The notes under the pieces were generated by a model. The model saw only the letters and a list, made by a program, of their open reading frames with translations, was not told where the DNA came from and did not search any database. A stretch of DNA of 64,000 nt from positions 1 to 64,000 of the forward strand of contig CAMDDB010000004.1 of NCBI GenBank assembly GCA_945890865.1, written 5' to 3'. Source of the DNA: Flavobacterium psychrophilum (GTDB taxonomy: Bacteria; Bacteroidota; Bacteroidia; Flavobacteriales; Flavobacteriaceae). A program made the position numbers and the translations under genes. Shown in pieces: positions 10,127 to 18,484 of this stretch (its first letter is position 1; the number at the start of each line of letters is the position of its first letter).

Positions 10127-10134
10127 CAAATATA
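10127..10134 (-). promoter_or_regulatory. -7 element of xerD, probably leaderless
   Basis: On the minus strand TATATTTG ends 4 nt before the xerD ATG. The start site should fall at or within a base or two of the start codon. No TTG is seen at the usual 17-23 nt spacing. Confidence 0.5.
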
Positions 10135-10150
10135 TAGAAAATAGCACAAT

Positions 10151-10175
10151 AAAAAAATCCCGCAAAAGCGGGATT
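10151..10175 (-). terminator. Terminator of the outer-membrane protein genes
   Basis: GC-rich stem (ATCCCGC/GCGGGAT, 4-nt loop) at 10157-10175. On the minus strand it is followed by seven T. It ends the OMP transcript before xerD. Confidence 0.85.
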
Positions 10176-10196
10176 TTAAACTATTATAGTTACAAA

Positions 10197-10670
10197 TTAG
10201 AATTTGTAATTAAATCCAAAGTTTAAAGAAGCAAACGTAACACCGTCTAAAGCAATACCTTTATATCCTGCAAAAATTTCAAATTTCTCAGTTTGGTATC
10301 CCAATTTAGGTTGATACATCATACCGCTTTCAATTCCGTTTGGAGATAAACCAACAGCGTAACCTAAATCAGCACCTGCAAAAATACTCTCAGAAAATGA
10401 ATATTGAAGAGTTGCAGCTATAGGCATAAAAGAAGCTGCATCGCCACCGCTTTTAGCATTATACATACTGTATCCAGTTGCAACACCAACACCAAATTCG
10501 TCGGAAACCGCCCAAGTATAAGCAATATCCAAACCTAAATTTGTAGAATAAAAATCCTTAATATCGCCCATAGGCATACCTAGATTAACACCTGCTTTAA
10601 AACCTCCGTCTTGAGCATTAGATACTCCGAACGCCATAACTGCAATAGCAGCAAATAAAACTTTTTTCAT
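10197..10670 (-). CDS. Small outer-membrane beta-barrel protein
   Basis: A 157-residue secreted protein. Its signal peptide (residues 1-19, ending SNAQ) is followed by alternating aromatic/glycine strands (GFKAGVNLG, LDIAYTW, GVGVATGYSMY) and a terminal FGFNYKF with C-terminal Phe, the usual barrel-insertion signature. It resembles porin-family beta-barrel proteins of Bacteroidota; role unknown. It lies 38 nt downstream of a second OMP gene with a near-identical signal peptide start (MKKVLF), and the two are likely one transcription unit. Confidence 0.8.
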   Translation of the reverse strand: MKKVLFAAIAVMAFGVSNAQDGGFKAGVNLGMPMGDIKDFYSTNLGLDIAYTWAVSDEFGVGVATGYSMYNAKSGGDAASFMPIAATLQYSFSESIFAGADLGYAVGLSPNGIESGMMYQPKLGYQTEKFEIFAGYKGIALDGVTFASLNFGFNYKF

Positions 10671-10708
10671 GTTTGTTAAATTTATTGATTAATAATAAAT
10701 TAAATACA

Positions 10709-11326
10709 TTAAAATTGCCATCCCATTCTAAAAGAAGGCGTAATTCCTGGAGCTAATTGAATTTTAGTTACACCATCACCACCATCAGGAGTTGTGTTTG
10801 TAATTGCAAGTCCATAAGATACTTCTACTCCTAAATAGATTTTTGGCATGATGTAGTAATCAAAACCTGTAAATGTATTAGCGCCAAATCCAAATTTTGT
10901 GAATTTACCTGGTGTATTATCATCACCGTTGCTGCTAACATAACCAACGTTCCCTTCATAACCCCAATACGTAGAAAGACGTTCTGCCCCTTTCATGTGG
11001 TGTTCAACCCCTATAGAAGCTCCAACTGTAAATTCAGTATCTACATTTTCCTCACCAGAATTCAATACTGATAAGTTAGCTCCCATACGAATCGCTCTCG
11101 AGTCAGAAGAAAAATTACGTACTTTAATACCTAATAATCCTAAATCATTGTTTAATGAAGGTAACGAAAAAATTCCTCCACCAGTAACGTTTGGTGTCAT
11201 AGAAGCTTCCATAATGTAAGTCCCTGATGTAGGTTTAGTAAAAGTACCTGCATCTGTTTTGATGTCTTGTGCATTTGCAAGCCCAAAAGCTAATAAGGCT
11301 GCTGCAGAAAATAAAACTTTTTTCAT
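10709..11326 (-). CDS. Outer-membrane beta-barrel protein
   Basis: A 205-residue secreted protein with a signal peptide (1-19, ending ANAQ) and an 8-10 strand barrel pattern ending in SFRMGWQF, with a C-terminal Phe. Strand-like segments include GASIGVEHHM, GFGANTFTGFDYY and IYLGVEVSYGLAI. No specific substrate can be read from the sequence. It is the first gene of the pair and has a good promoter upstream (11355-11385), suggesting solid expression. Confidence 0.8.
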   Translation of the reverse strand: MKKVLFSAAALLAFGLANAQDIKTDAGTFTKPTSGTYIMEASMTPNVTGGGIFSLPSLNNDLGLLGIKVRNFSSDSRAIRMGANLSVLNSGEENVDTEFTVGASIGVEHHMKGAERLSTYWGYEGNVGYVSSNGDDNTPGKFTKFGFGANTFTGFDYYIMPKIYLGVEVSYGLAITNTTPDGGDGVTKIQLAPGITPSFRMGWQF

Positions 11327-11354
11327 ATTAATTTAAGTTAAAGTTAATATCATC

Positions 11355-11385
11355 AAATTTATATAATATTTCATTAATTATCAAC
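11355..11385 (-). promoter_or_regulatory. Bacteroidota-type promoter of the OMP gene pair
   Basis: Minus-strand TTG (11383-11385), a 20-nt spacer, and TAAATTTG (11355-11362), an exact -7 match. It lies about 28 nt upstream of the ATG at 11326. Confidence 0.65.
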
Positions 11386-11580
11386 ATTACTAGATGATTT
11401 ATTAACAATTTTTTGATTTTTTTATTAAAATCCATCTGCATCATAAAAGGCTTAAATATCAATACTTGGGGAGTAATACAAATTGCAAGTTATTAACAAA
11501 CTATAACCTTGTAGTTGTTTTATTTTATTTTTAAAAAAAGCGAATTTTATAAAAATATACCTGTAAACTGATCATTTTAC

Positions 11581-11665
11581 CTTTTAATTCGCCAAACTTT
11601 TATTAAAAAATCAACTTTACTTATTGGTTTTTTCTAATTTTACAAAAACCTTGACGAATTAAAAG
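11581..11665. repeat. 11-bp inverted repeat upstream of aroQ
   Basis: CTTTTAATTCG at 11581-11591 and its exact reverse complement at 11655-11665, separated by 63 nt. A smaller inner inversion (GGTTTTT with AAAAACC) lies between the arms. Function unknown; it could be an operator or mRNA leader structure. Confidence 0.5.
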
Positions 11666-11696
11666 CTAAACTTTATTTATAATCAATTATATCCCC

Positions 11697-12110
11697 ATGA
11701 AATTACTCATAATTAATGGCCCTAACTTAAACCTATTGGGTACGCGTGAAACCGATGTTTATGGCACGGAGACTTTCGAATCCTATTTTGAGAAACTTAA
11801 AGCACAATTTCCGGCTATCGAATTAAGCTACTACCAAAGCAATATTGAAGGCGAAATCATTTCTAAAATTCAAGAAGTTGGCTTTAGCCATTCGGGGATT
11901 ATTTTGAATGCGGGCGCATATACACATACTTCTATAGGTATCGCCGATGCTATTAAAGCCATAACTTCTCCTGTTGTAGAAGTACATATATCCAATACGT
12001 TTTCAAGAGAAACCTTTAGACATCAATCCTTTATTTCTCCGCATGCAAAAGGGGTTATCATTGGATTTGGACTACATAGTTACCATTTGGCTATTCAATC
12101 TTTTTTATAG
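11697..12110 (+). CDS. aroQ: 3-dehydroquinate dehydratase, type II
   Basis: Third step of the shikimate pathway, dehydration of 3-dehydroquinate. The protein of 137 residues is normal for the type II family. It shows the N-terminal INGPNLNLLGTRE with the catalytic Tyr in DVYG, YYQSNIEGE, IILNAGAYTHTS, VHISN and the terminal HSYHLAI region. It is followed 21 nt later by the DUF5686 gene, probably on the same transcript. Confidence 0.94.
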   Translation: MKLLIINGPNLNLLGTRETDVYGTETFESYFEKLKAQFPAIELSYYQSNIEGEIISKIQEVGFSHSGIILNAGAYTHTSIGIADAIKAITSPVVEVHISNTFSRETFRHQSFISPHAKGVIIGFGLHSYHLAIQSFL

Positions 12111-12131
12111 TTTATAACCCTATTCATCATT

Positions 12132-14597
12132 ATGCAAAAAATCTTATTAACCCTTACGCTCTGTTTTTCACTCCTTAGTTATGCTCAAATTAAGGGTACC
12201 GTTAAAGATGAAAATGGAAAACCCTTGCCCTACGTAAATATTTATATCGAAAATACATACACAGGAACCACCTCAAACGAACTGGGCGACTATGAATTAA
12301 ACCTCAACGAAAAAAAAGACATCCATCTTATTTTTCAGCACTTGGGCTTTAAAACACAAAAACACTTTATTGCTTCGGTTAAAATGCCCTATCAGTTAGA
12401 CATTACTTTACTTGAAGAAAATTATGAACTGAAGGAATTGGTAATCAAAACGGGTGAAAATCCTACCAACGAAATCATCAAAAATGCAATTACTGCCCGA
12501 AAAAAGAACGCCGCCAAAACTGATAAATTTGAAGCTGATTTTTATTCAAGGGGGATTTTTAAAGCAAAGGATATTCCTAAAAAATTTATGGGAATTGAAA
12601 TTGGAGATTTTGATGGCAACCTCGATTCTACTCGAAGTGGCATCATTTACCAATCGGAAACTTTTTCCAAAATAAAATTTGAGAAACCTAATAACTTAAA
12701 AGAAGAAATAATCGCTTCAAAAATAGCAGGAAACGATAATGGTTTTAGTTATAATACAGCCATAAATACTAATTATGATTTTTACGAAAATTATGTGAAT
12801 TTTGGAATCAATATGGTATCTCCTATTGCCGATAATGCCTTTAATTATTATAAATACAAATTGGAAAGTACTTTTTTAGATGAAAAAAACCAACTGATCA
12901 ATAAAATTAAAGTCACCCCAAAACGCGATAAAGAACCTGTTTTTGAAGGCTTTATTTACATTGTAGAAAATTCTTGGGCCATTTACGGAATCGATTTAGA
13001 CATCAAAGGATATCGCATGCAGGAACCCATATTGGAAAACATGAAATTAACACAAAATTTCAGCTATAATGAAACTACAAAAATATGGGCAAAAAACATC
13101 CAATCCCTAGATTTTAGGGCCGGAATTTTTGGCATGAAATTCACTGGAAAATTTACCCATGTTTTTAGCAATTACCAATTCAAAGCTGCCTTTGACAAAA
13201 AAACGTTTGGAAAAGAACTCGTTACTTTTGCTGCAACTGCCAATAAAAAAGAAACCAGTTTTTGGGAGGCAACTCGACCTGTACCGTTAACCTCAGAAGA
13301 AATTAAAAACTACATTCAAAAAGACAGCATACAAGTCATCCGAAAATCTGTCACCTATCTTGATTCAATGGATGCTAAAAGCAATCATTTTAAATTAGAA
13401 AAAATACTGTTGGGGTATACCTATAAAAATAGTTATAAAAAATGGAGTATAAATTACCAAGGAATTTCCAATATTGGTTCTCTAAATTTTAATACCGTTC
13501 AGGGTTACAATTTAGACAGTGGTTTTTCGTATCGAAAATGGAATGATGAAACGGGTAAATATACCGCTATCAGCTCAATTTTTAATTATGGTCTTTCGGA
13601 AAATCAACTCAGAGTTAAAGGCAACTACTACCACAGATTCAACAATCAAAACTATGCCTATATAGCACTTTCTGGCGGTAGCAGCATTAATCAATTTAAT
13701 GGTAACGAACCCATCAGTACTATTGTCAACTCTATAAGTACGCTTTTCTTTAAAAATAACTTTATAAAGTTATACAACAAAGAATTTGCGGAAATTAATT
13801 ATGGTAGAGAAGTTGCAAACGGATTCTTTATTTCGGGCAAACTACTGTATGAAAACCGTCGGGCACTATTTAATACAACCGATTATACAGTGCTAAAAAA
13901 TGACGCTTTATATACTTCAAACGATCCATTACAACCTTTAAATTTTATCTCAACACCATTTCAAAAACACGAAATTATAAAAGGACAAATAGGAACTAGA
14001 ATTCGTTTTGGTCAAAAATATATTTCTCGCCCCGACGGCAAAATAAATATTCAAAATAATGATTATCCCGTAATTAGTTTGAACTTTGAAAAAGCATTTG
14101 GTGCGAGCCTTAAGAATTATCAGTACGAATTGGTCAGCGCGGTTATAGACTATTCTAAAACAATAGGCAATAAAGGTGATTTTGGTCTGCGCATAAAAGC
14201 TGGAAAATTCTTTGGGGCTAAAAATATTGCATTTGTAGATTTCAAACATTTCAATGGTAATCTCACACATGTTAATATCTTAAACAACTCTTTAAATGCA
14301 TTTAATTTGCTGCCTTATTATAGCCATTCTACAAATGATGCCTATATAGAAACACATGTAGAGCATAATTTTAAAGGATACATTATGAATAAAATTCCGT
14401 TGTTGAATAAGTTGCAGTGGAATTTAATTGGTGGTTTTCATCAAATTTTAATTCCGAATTTTAAACCTTATCAAGAACTAACCGTTGGATTTGACAATAT
14501 AGGTTGGGGTAAATTTAGATTCTTACGCATTGACTATGTTCGAAGTTATCAAAACGGATTTCAGGGAGATGGCGTAATGTTTGGCATAAAACTTTAA
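12132..14597 (+). CDS. DUF5686 protein with carboxypeptidase-regulatory-like domain
   Basis: An 821-residue probable outer-membrane or surface protein. Signal peptide (1-18, ending SYAQ), carboxypeptidase-regulatory-like beta domain (about 20-105, IKGTVKDENGKPLPYVNIYI start) and a long DUF5686 region ending in repeated strand-like segments, with terminal FRFLRIDYVRS and GVMFGIKL. DUF5686 has no assigned function; the C-terminal half looks like a beta barrel. The domain order is the usual one in Flavobacteria. Its transcript ends in a shared hairpin with the convergent permease gene. Confidence 0.82.
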   Translation: MQKILLTLTLCFSLLSYAQIKGTVKDENGKPLPYVNIYIENTYTGTTSNELGDYELNLNEKKDIHLIFQHLGFKTQKHFIASVKMPYQLDITLLEENYELKELVIKTGENPTNEIIKNAITARKKNAAKTDKFEADFYSRGIFKAKDIPKKFMGIEIGDFDGNLDSTRSGIIYQSETFSKIKFEKPNNLKEEIIASKIAGNDNGFSYNTAINTNYDFYENYVNFGINMVSPIADNAFNYYKYKLESTFLDEKNQLINKIKVTPKRDKEPVFEGFIYIVENSWAIYGIDLDIKGYRMQEPILENMKLTQNFSYNETTKIWAKNIQSLDFRAGIFGMKFTGKFTHVFSNYQFKAAFDKKTFGKELVTFAATANKKETSFWEATRPVPLTSEEIKNYIQKDSIQVIRKSVTYLDSMDAKSNHFKLEKILLGYTYKNSYKKWSINYQGISNIGSLNFNTVQGYNLDSGFSYRKWNDETGKYTAISSIFNYGLSENQLRVKGNYYHRFNNQNYAYIALSGGSSINQFNGNEPISTIVNSISTLFFKNNFIKLYNKEFAEINYGREVANGFFISGKLLYENRRALFNTTDYTVLKNDALYTSNDPLQPLNFISTPFQKHEIIKGQIGTRIRFGQKYISRPDGKINIQNNDYPVISLNFEKAFGASLKNYQYELVSAVIDYSKTIGNKGDFGLRIKAGKFFGAKNIAFVDFKHFNGNLTHVNILNNSLNAFNLLPYYSHSTNDAYIETHVEHNFKGYIMNKIPLLNKLQWNLIGGFHQILIPNFKPYQELTVGFDNIGWGKFRFLRIDYVRSYQNGFQGDGVMFGIKL

Positions 14598-14603
14598 AAA
14601 TAG

Positions 14604-14634
14604 AAAAGCATTTCAAGAAACGAAATGCTTTTTT
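14604..14634. terminator. Bidirectional terminator between DUF5686 gene and TSUP permease
   Basis: An 11-bp perfect stem (14604-14614 with 14622-14632, 7-nt loop) flanked by A-rich and T-rich tracts. It serves both convergent genes and overlaps the permease stop codon. Confidence 0.8.
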
Positions 14635-15400
14635 ATTTGACAAAAATATCATATCCAAAACGAAGCAAAGCCAATCCAACGATACCCAAAAAGAAAATGC
14701 GAATGAATCCGTTTCCTTTTGCTATCGCTAATCGGGAACCTAACCAGGAACCCGTAACATTACAAACAGCCATTGGTATTGCAATGCTCCAAATAATTTT
14801 TCCTTTCAACACAAATAGAGTAATGGAACCCAAATTCGTTGCTAAATTGACCAATTTAGCATAAATATTGGCTTGTAGAAAATCGAAACCCAATACAGCA
14901 ATAAAGGCCATGATTAATAAACTTCCGGTTCCTGGACCTATGAAACCATCATAAAATCCCAAAAAAACACAAATAACACTTCCATATATATAGTGCTGCT
15001 TTGAAGTAAGCTTGTCCAATCGAAATTGTCCAAAATCTTTTTTAAAATAGGTATAAACCAATACTAAAATCAGAAGAACAAATAGCAAGGGTTTCATGAA
15101 ATCGTTTTGCATAACATTGAGCAAACTTGATCCCAAATAAGCAAAACAAAATGAAACGAGCGCCATCACTAAAAACAAGGGCCAATTTACTTTTGCTGAT
15201 TTCAAATAATGATACGCTGCCATTAATGTTCCGCTAAATCCAGGAATTTTCAAGGTACCAATTACAGATGCTATGTTAGTATTGGGAAGCAATACCAGTG
15301 CGATGGGCGTTTGAATTAAACCACCACCCCCTACAATTGCATCAACAAATCCGGCTACAAAAGAAGCAAGGCAAAGAAAAATAATAATGTAGTTTTCCAT
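14633..15400 (-). CDS. TSUP/TauE-SafE family membrane permease
   Basis: A 255-residue integral membrane protein with about eight hydrophobic segments. The characteristic N-terminal FVDAIVGGGGLIQTP and the second-half repeat FYDGFIGPGTGSLL are the two conserved loops of the sulfite exporter TauE/SafE family, which moves organosulfur or other small anions. Substrate cannot be assigned: no sulfur-metabolism neighbours are present, and it sits alone between aroQ-DUF5686 and murA. Confidence 0.88.
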   Translation of the reverse strand: MENYIIIFLCLASFVAGFVDAIVGGGGLIQTPIALVLLPNTNIASVIGTLKIPGFSGTLMAAYHYLKSAKVNWPLFLVMALVSFCFAYLGSSLLNVMQNDFMKPLLFVLLILVLVYTYFKKDFGQFRLDKLTSKQHYIYGSVICVFLGFYDGFIGPGTGSLLIMAFIAVLGFDFLQANIYAKLVNLATNLGSITLFVLKGKIIWSIAIPMAVCNVTGSWLGSRLAIAKGNGFIRIFFLGIVGLALLRFGYDIFVK

Positions 15401-15470
15401 ATATTAATTTTCAGTCTTTTTTTCAGCCACAATACAACCGTTTACTGAGACCGAGTACCAAAAACCAAAA

Positions 15471-16781
15471 TTATACTCTCACGATATCAGCACCTATAGC
15501 TCGAAGTCTTTCGTCTATACGCTCATACCCTCTATCAATTTGTTCAATGTTTTGAATCGTACTGGTACCTTTTGCTGTTAATGCAGCAATAAGTAGCGAA
15601 ATACCGGCACGAATATCAGGTGAACTCATAGATGTTGCTTTCAGTTGTGATTGGAAATTGTGTCCCATTACCACCGCTCTGTGTGGATCGCACAACATAA
15701 TTTTTGCGCCCATGTCAATTAACTTATCCACGAAAAACAAACGACTTTCAAACATTTTTTGATGAATCAATACGTCGCCATGAGCTTGCGTACAAACAAC
15801 AAGCACTATACTCAACAAATCTGGGGTAAAACCGGGCCATGGCGCATCGGCAATCGTAAGAATAGAACCGTCGATATCGGTTTTGATTTCATAACCGTCT
15901 TTGTGAGCTGGAATATAAATGTCATCTCCTCTACGTTCTAATGTAATTCCTAATTTTCGAAACACATTCGGAATCTGTCCCAGGTTATCCCAACTCACGT
16001 TTTTGATCGTAATTTCACTACGCGTCATGGCGGCTAATCCGATCCAAGAACCAATTTCGACCATGTCAGGTAAAATTTTGTGTTCGCATCCTCCCAATTG
16101 TTCGACGCCTTCAATAACTAGTAAATTAGAGCCAACTCCGGTGATTTTAGCTCCCATAGAGTTCAACATTTTACACAATTGCTGTAAATAAGGTTCACAA
16201 GCGGCATTGTATATGGTAGTCGTTCCTTCTGCTAATACAGCAGCCATAACAATGTTTGCAGTTCCGGTTACAGAGGCTTCGTCTAGAAGCATGTAAGTTC
16301 CTTGCAATCTACCGTCTATTTCTACACCATAAAAATGGTCTTCTTTTTCATATCTAAATGTAGCCCCTAAGTTGATAAATCCTTCAAAATGAGTATCCAA
16401 ACGTCTTCTTCCGATTTTATCTCCACCGGGTTTTGGAATATAGCCACATCCGAAGCGGGCCAATAGGGGCCCCACAATCATGATAGAACCACGCAAACTT
16501 CCACCTTCTTTTTTGAAGGCCTCGGTTTTTAAATAATTCACATTCACTTCATCGGCTTGAAAAGTATAATCACCCGGACCATTTTTTTGAATTTTTACGC
16601 CAAGATTTCCTAAAAGCGTAATCAGTTTATTGACATCAATAATGTCTGGAATATTCGTAACACGAACTTTTTCAGACGTTAGTAATACTGGGCACAAAAC
16701 CTGTAAAGCTTCATTTTTAGCACCTTGAGGAGTAATTTCTCCTTTTAACGATTTACCCCCTTCAATTTTAAATGTTCCCAT
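15471..16781 (-). CDS. murA: UDP-N-acetylglucosamine 1-carboxyvinyltransferase
   Basis: First committed step of peptidoglycan synthesis: transfer of enolpyruvate from PEP to UDP-GlcNAc in the cytoplasm. The 436 residues include the N-terminal GGKSLKGEITPQGAKNEAL and the catalytic loop PGGDKIGRRRLDTH. The position of E. coli Cys115 (in PGGCTIGARP) is Asp here, D121, a change known from naturally fosfomycin-resistant MurA enzymes. Otherwise the family pattern is intact. It is preceded 5 nt upstream by DUF4290, with DUF493 further up, in one unit. Confidence 0.95.
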   Translation of the reverse strand: MGTFKIEGGKSLKGEITPQGAKNEALQVLCPVLLTSEKVRVTNIPDIIDVNKLITLLGNLGVKIQKNGPGDYTFQADEVNVNYLKTEAFKKEGGSLRGSIMIVGPLLARFGCGYIPKPGGDKIGRRRLDTHFEGFINLGATFRYEKEDHFYGVEIDGRLQGTYMLLDEASVTGTANIVMAAVLAEGTTTIYNAACEPYLQQLCKMLNSMGAKITGVGSNLLVIEGVEQLGGCEHKILPDMVEIGSWIGLAAMTRSEITIKNVSWDNLGQIPNVFRKLGITLERRGDDIYIPAHKDGYEIKTDIDGSILTIADAPWPGFTPDLLSIVLVVCTQAHGDVLIHQKMFESRLFFVDKLIDMGAKIMLCDPHRAVVMGHNFQSQLKATSMSSPDIRAGISLLIAALTAKGTSTIQNIEQIDRGYERIDERLRAIGADIVRV

Positions 16782-16786
16782 GCTGA

Positions 16787-17488
16787 TTAACTATTTTTTT
16801 TGAATGTGTTTTTATTATTTTTATTCAGATGATTTTTTCCGTTAGAACTCTTTTTCACAATACCTGGTTTATTGGTAGTGAATTGAGTTTTGTTGGAGAC
16901 TTTTTTATTCACTTTCATCAAATCTTGCGTATTGGAAAGCTCTTCGTTTGATTTGGAAAGGTTTAACTTGCCACCTGAAAGTTCCATCAAGTGTTCAAAA
17001 ATTACTTCATCAGTAACCGTATCTTTATTCCAACTCAAATAACATTTTTTCATGTGGTTGGCAATAACTAAAACTAGAGCATTCTTTAATTCACTATCTT
17101 CCCAACTATTGGCTACATCAATCATGTATTTGATGTTGTTACCATAAAAACGATATTTTGGAAAATTTTGTGGATAGCTTAAAGTATCTGGTTTTTGGGT
17201 TAAAATATCTTTAGAAGGAATCGGATAAGGCGAATCTACTTCTAAATTAAAATCGGACATGATAAACAATTGATCCCATAATTTGTGCTGAAAATCGGGT
17301 ACATCTCTCAAGTGTGGATTCAAAGATCCCATCACCGAAATAATATATCTAGCTGCTTTGTTGCGCTCTTCTCGTTCTTCAATTGCGGTAGCCTGATCAA
17401 TTAATTTTTGCAAATGTCTTCCATATTCTGGAATGATCAAATGGCTTCGTTGTGAATTGTATTCTAAATAACTTACTTCTTCTATCAT
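16787..17488 (-). CDS. DUF4290 family protein
   Basis: A 233-residue soluble protein of unknown function, restricted as far as I know to Bacteroidota. The conserved part (1-175) begins YLEYNSQRSHLIIPEYGRHL and contains WDQLFIMSDFNLEVDSPYP. The last 45 residues are a disordered Lys/Asn-rich tail (repeated NK, KK), suggesting nucleic-acid or membrane-surface contact. It sits 4 nt after DUF493 and 5 nt before murA, an arrangement that recurs in Flavobacteria. Confidence 0.85.
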   Translation of the reverse strand: MIEEVSYLEYNSQRSHLIIPEYGRHLQKLIDQATAIEEREERNKAARYIISVMGSLNPHLRDVPDFQHKLWDQLFIMSDFNLEVDSPYPIPSKDILTQKPDTLSYPQNFPKYRFYGNNIKYMIDVANSWEDSELKNALVLVIANHMKKCYLSWNKDTVTDEVIFEHLMELSGGKLNLSKSNEELSNTQDLMKVNKKVSNKTQFTTNKPGIVKKSSNGKNHLNKNNKNTFKKNS

Positions 17489-17492
17489 ATTT

Positions 17493-17786
17493 TTATAATG
17501 AAATAATGCCTTCTATGTCAGAAACAGCAATATATTTATCGATAACACTTTGTGCATTGGGCAAGGTTACACTAATCGAAATACTTGTAAATTTTCCCGT
17601 TTTAGATTGTTGAGTAGTAATTACGGCGCCCATGTCGTTAAATTCTGCTTCAATTTTTGCAATACCAATATTGGATGAAGGTAAAATAAATTTATATAAA
17701 TACTCTGAAGGCCAAAGTGTTGAATTTGACAATTCTTCTTTTAATCTAATATAAAAATCTTCTGTTTTCTTATCCATCATCTTCAT
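17493..17786 (-). CDS. DUF493 family protein
   Basis: A small soluble alpha/beta protein of 97 residues, with the YbeD-like pattern: FYIRLKEELSN, WPSEYLYKFILPS, then a two-strand ferredoxin-like fold ending SVTLPNAQSVIDKYIAVSDIEGI. Members may act as small-molecule-binding regulators; function is not established. The start could be any of three Met codons (17786, 17780, 17777). A TATATTTG box lies on the minus strand at 17801-17808, consistent with transcription of DUF493-DUF4290-murA from here. Confidence 0.8.
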   Translation of the reverse strand: MKMMDKKTEDFYIRLKEELSNSTLWPSEYLYKFILPSSNIGIAKIEAEFNDMGAVITTQQSKTGKFTSISISVTLPNAQSVIDKYIAVSDIEGIISL

Positions 17787-17856
17787 AGGTATTAAAAAAG
17801 CAAATATACTTTTTTATGTTCAGAATTATATTGTTACCACTTATAAAATTTTAAAG

Positions 17857-17887
17857 TTGATTAGATTTTTAAAAAAACTTACTTTTG
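17857..17887 (+). promoter_or_regulatory. Bacteroidota-type promoter of the P-loop ATPase gene
   Basis: TTG at 17857-17859, 20-nt spacer, TACTTTTG at 17880-17887. The ATG follows at 17906. Confidence 0.6.
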
Positions 17888-17905
17888 TGCTATAGATTTT
17901 AGTTT

Positions 17906-18445
17906 ATGAATAAAAAAATTGTGGTTATTATTGGCGGACCAAGTTCAGGAAAAACAACCTTAATTGAAGCACTCAAAGTGAAAGGACACACTTGTTATCC
18001 TGAAATTTCGCGCGAGGTAATCAAGGAAGCGCAAGAGCAAGGAATCGAGCAATTGTTTCTTGAAAATCCGTTACTATTTAGTGAGCTACTCTTAGAAGGC
18101 AGAAAAAAACAATTTGTATCGGCACAAAATGAAACTTCAGCTATAGTCTTTCTTGACCGTGGAATTCCTGATGTATTGGCCTATATGCACTATATCGGCG
18201 ATGCTTATCCCTCCTTTTTTGATCAAGCCTGTAAAGACCACAAATACAACGCTATTTTTGTACTCCCACCCTGGAAAGACATCTATATTAGCGATGCCGA
18301 GCGGTATGAAAATTATGAACAGGCCCAATTAATCCATGCACATTTAATGGAAACCTATCAAAAATATGGGTATTCAATCATTGAAGTACCAAAAGATACG
18401 GTAGAAAAGCGAGTTGATTTTATTGTAAAACGTCTTGCCATATAA
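17906..18445 (+). CDS. P-loop ATPase, AAA_28/NadR-like
   Basis: A 179-residue soluble nucleotide-binding protein. Walker A is GGPSSGKTT at about residues 10-18; a FLDRGIPDVLAYM segment carries the Asp-Arg pair seen in nucleoside-kinase-like P-loops. It resembles the C-terminal ATPase domain of NadR and Ttd14 but has no nucleotidyltransferase part. The substrate is unknown; nicotinamide riboside or another small nucleoside is possible but unproven. recQ follows 39 nt downstream in the same direction. Confidence 0.75.
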   Translation: MNKKIVVIIGGPSSGKTTLIEALKVKGHTCYPEISREVIKEAQEQGIEQLFLENPLLFSELLLEGRKKQFVSAQNETSAIVFLDRGIPDVLAYMHYIGDAYPSFFDQACKDHKYNAIFVLPPWKDIYISDAERYENYEQAQLIHAHLMETYQKYGYSIIEVPKDTVEKRVDFIVKRLAI

Positions 18446-18484
18446 AACTTTTTGTACTTTAGTGTTTCTAAATGCCTATATCAC

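Larger units (their letters stand above)
11327..11696. other. 370-bp AT-rich intergenic region between an OMP gene and aroQ
   Basis: No ORF or RNA gene was recognised here. It holds the OMP promoter on the minus strand (11355-11385) and an 11-bp perfect inverted repeat (11581-11591 with 11655-11665) upstream of aroQ. Confidence 0.6.
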
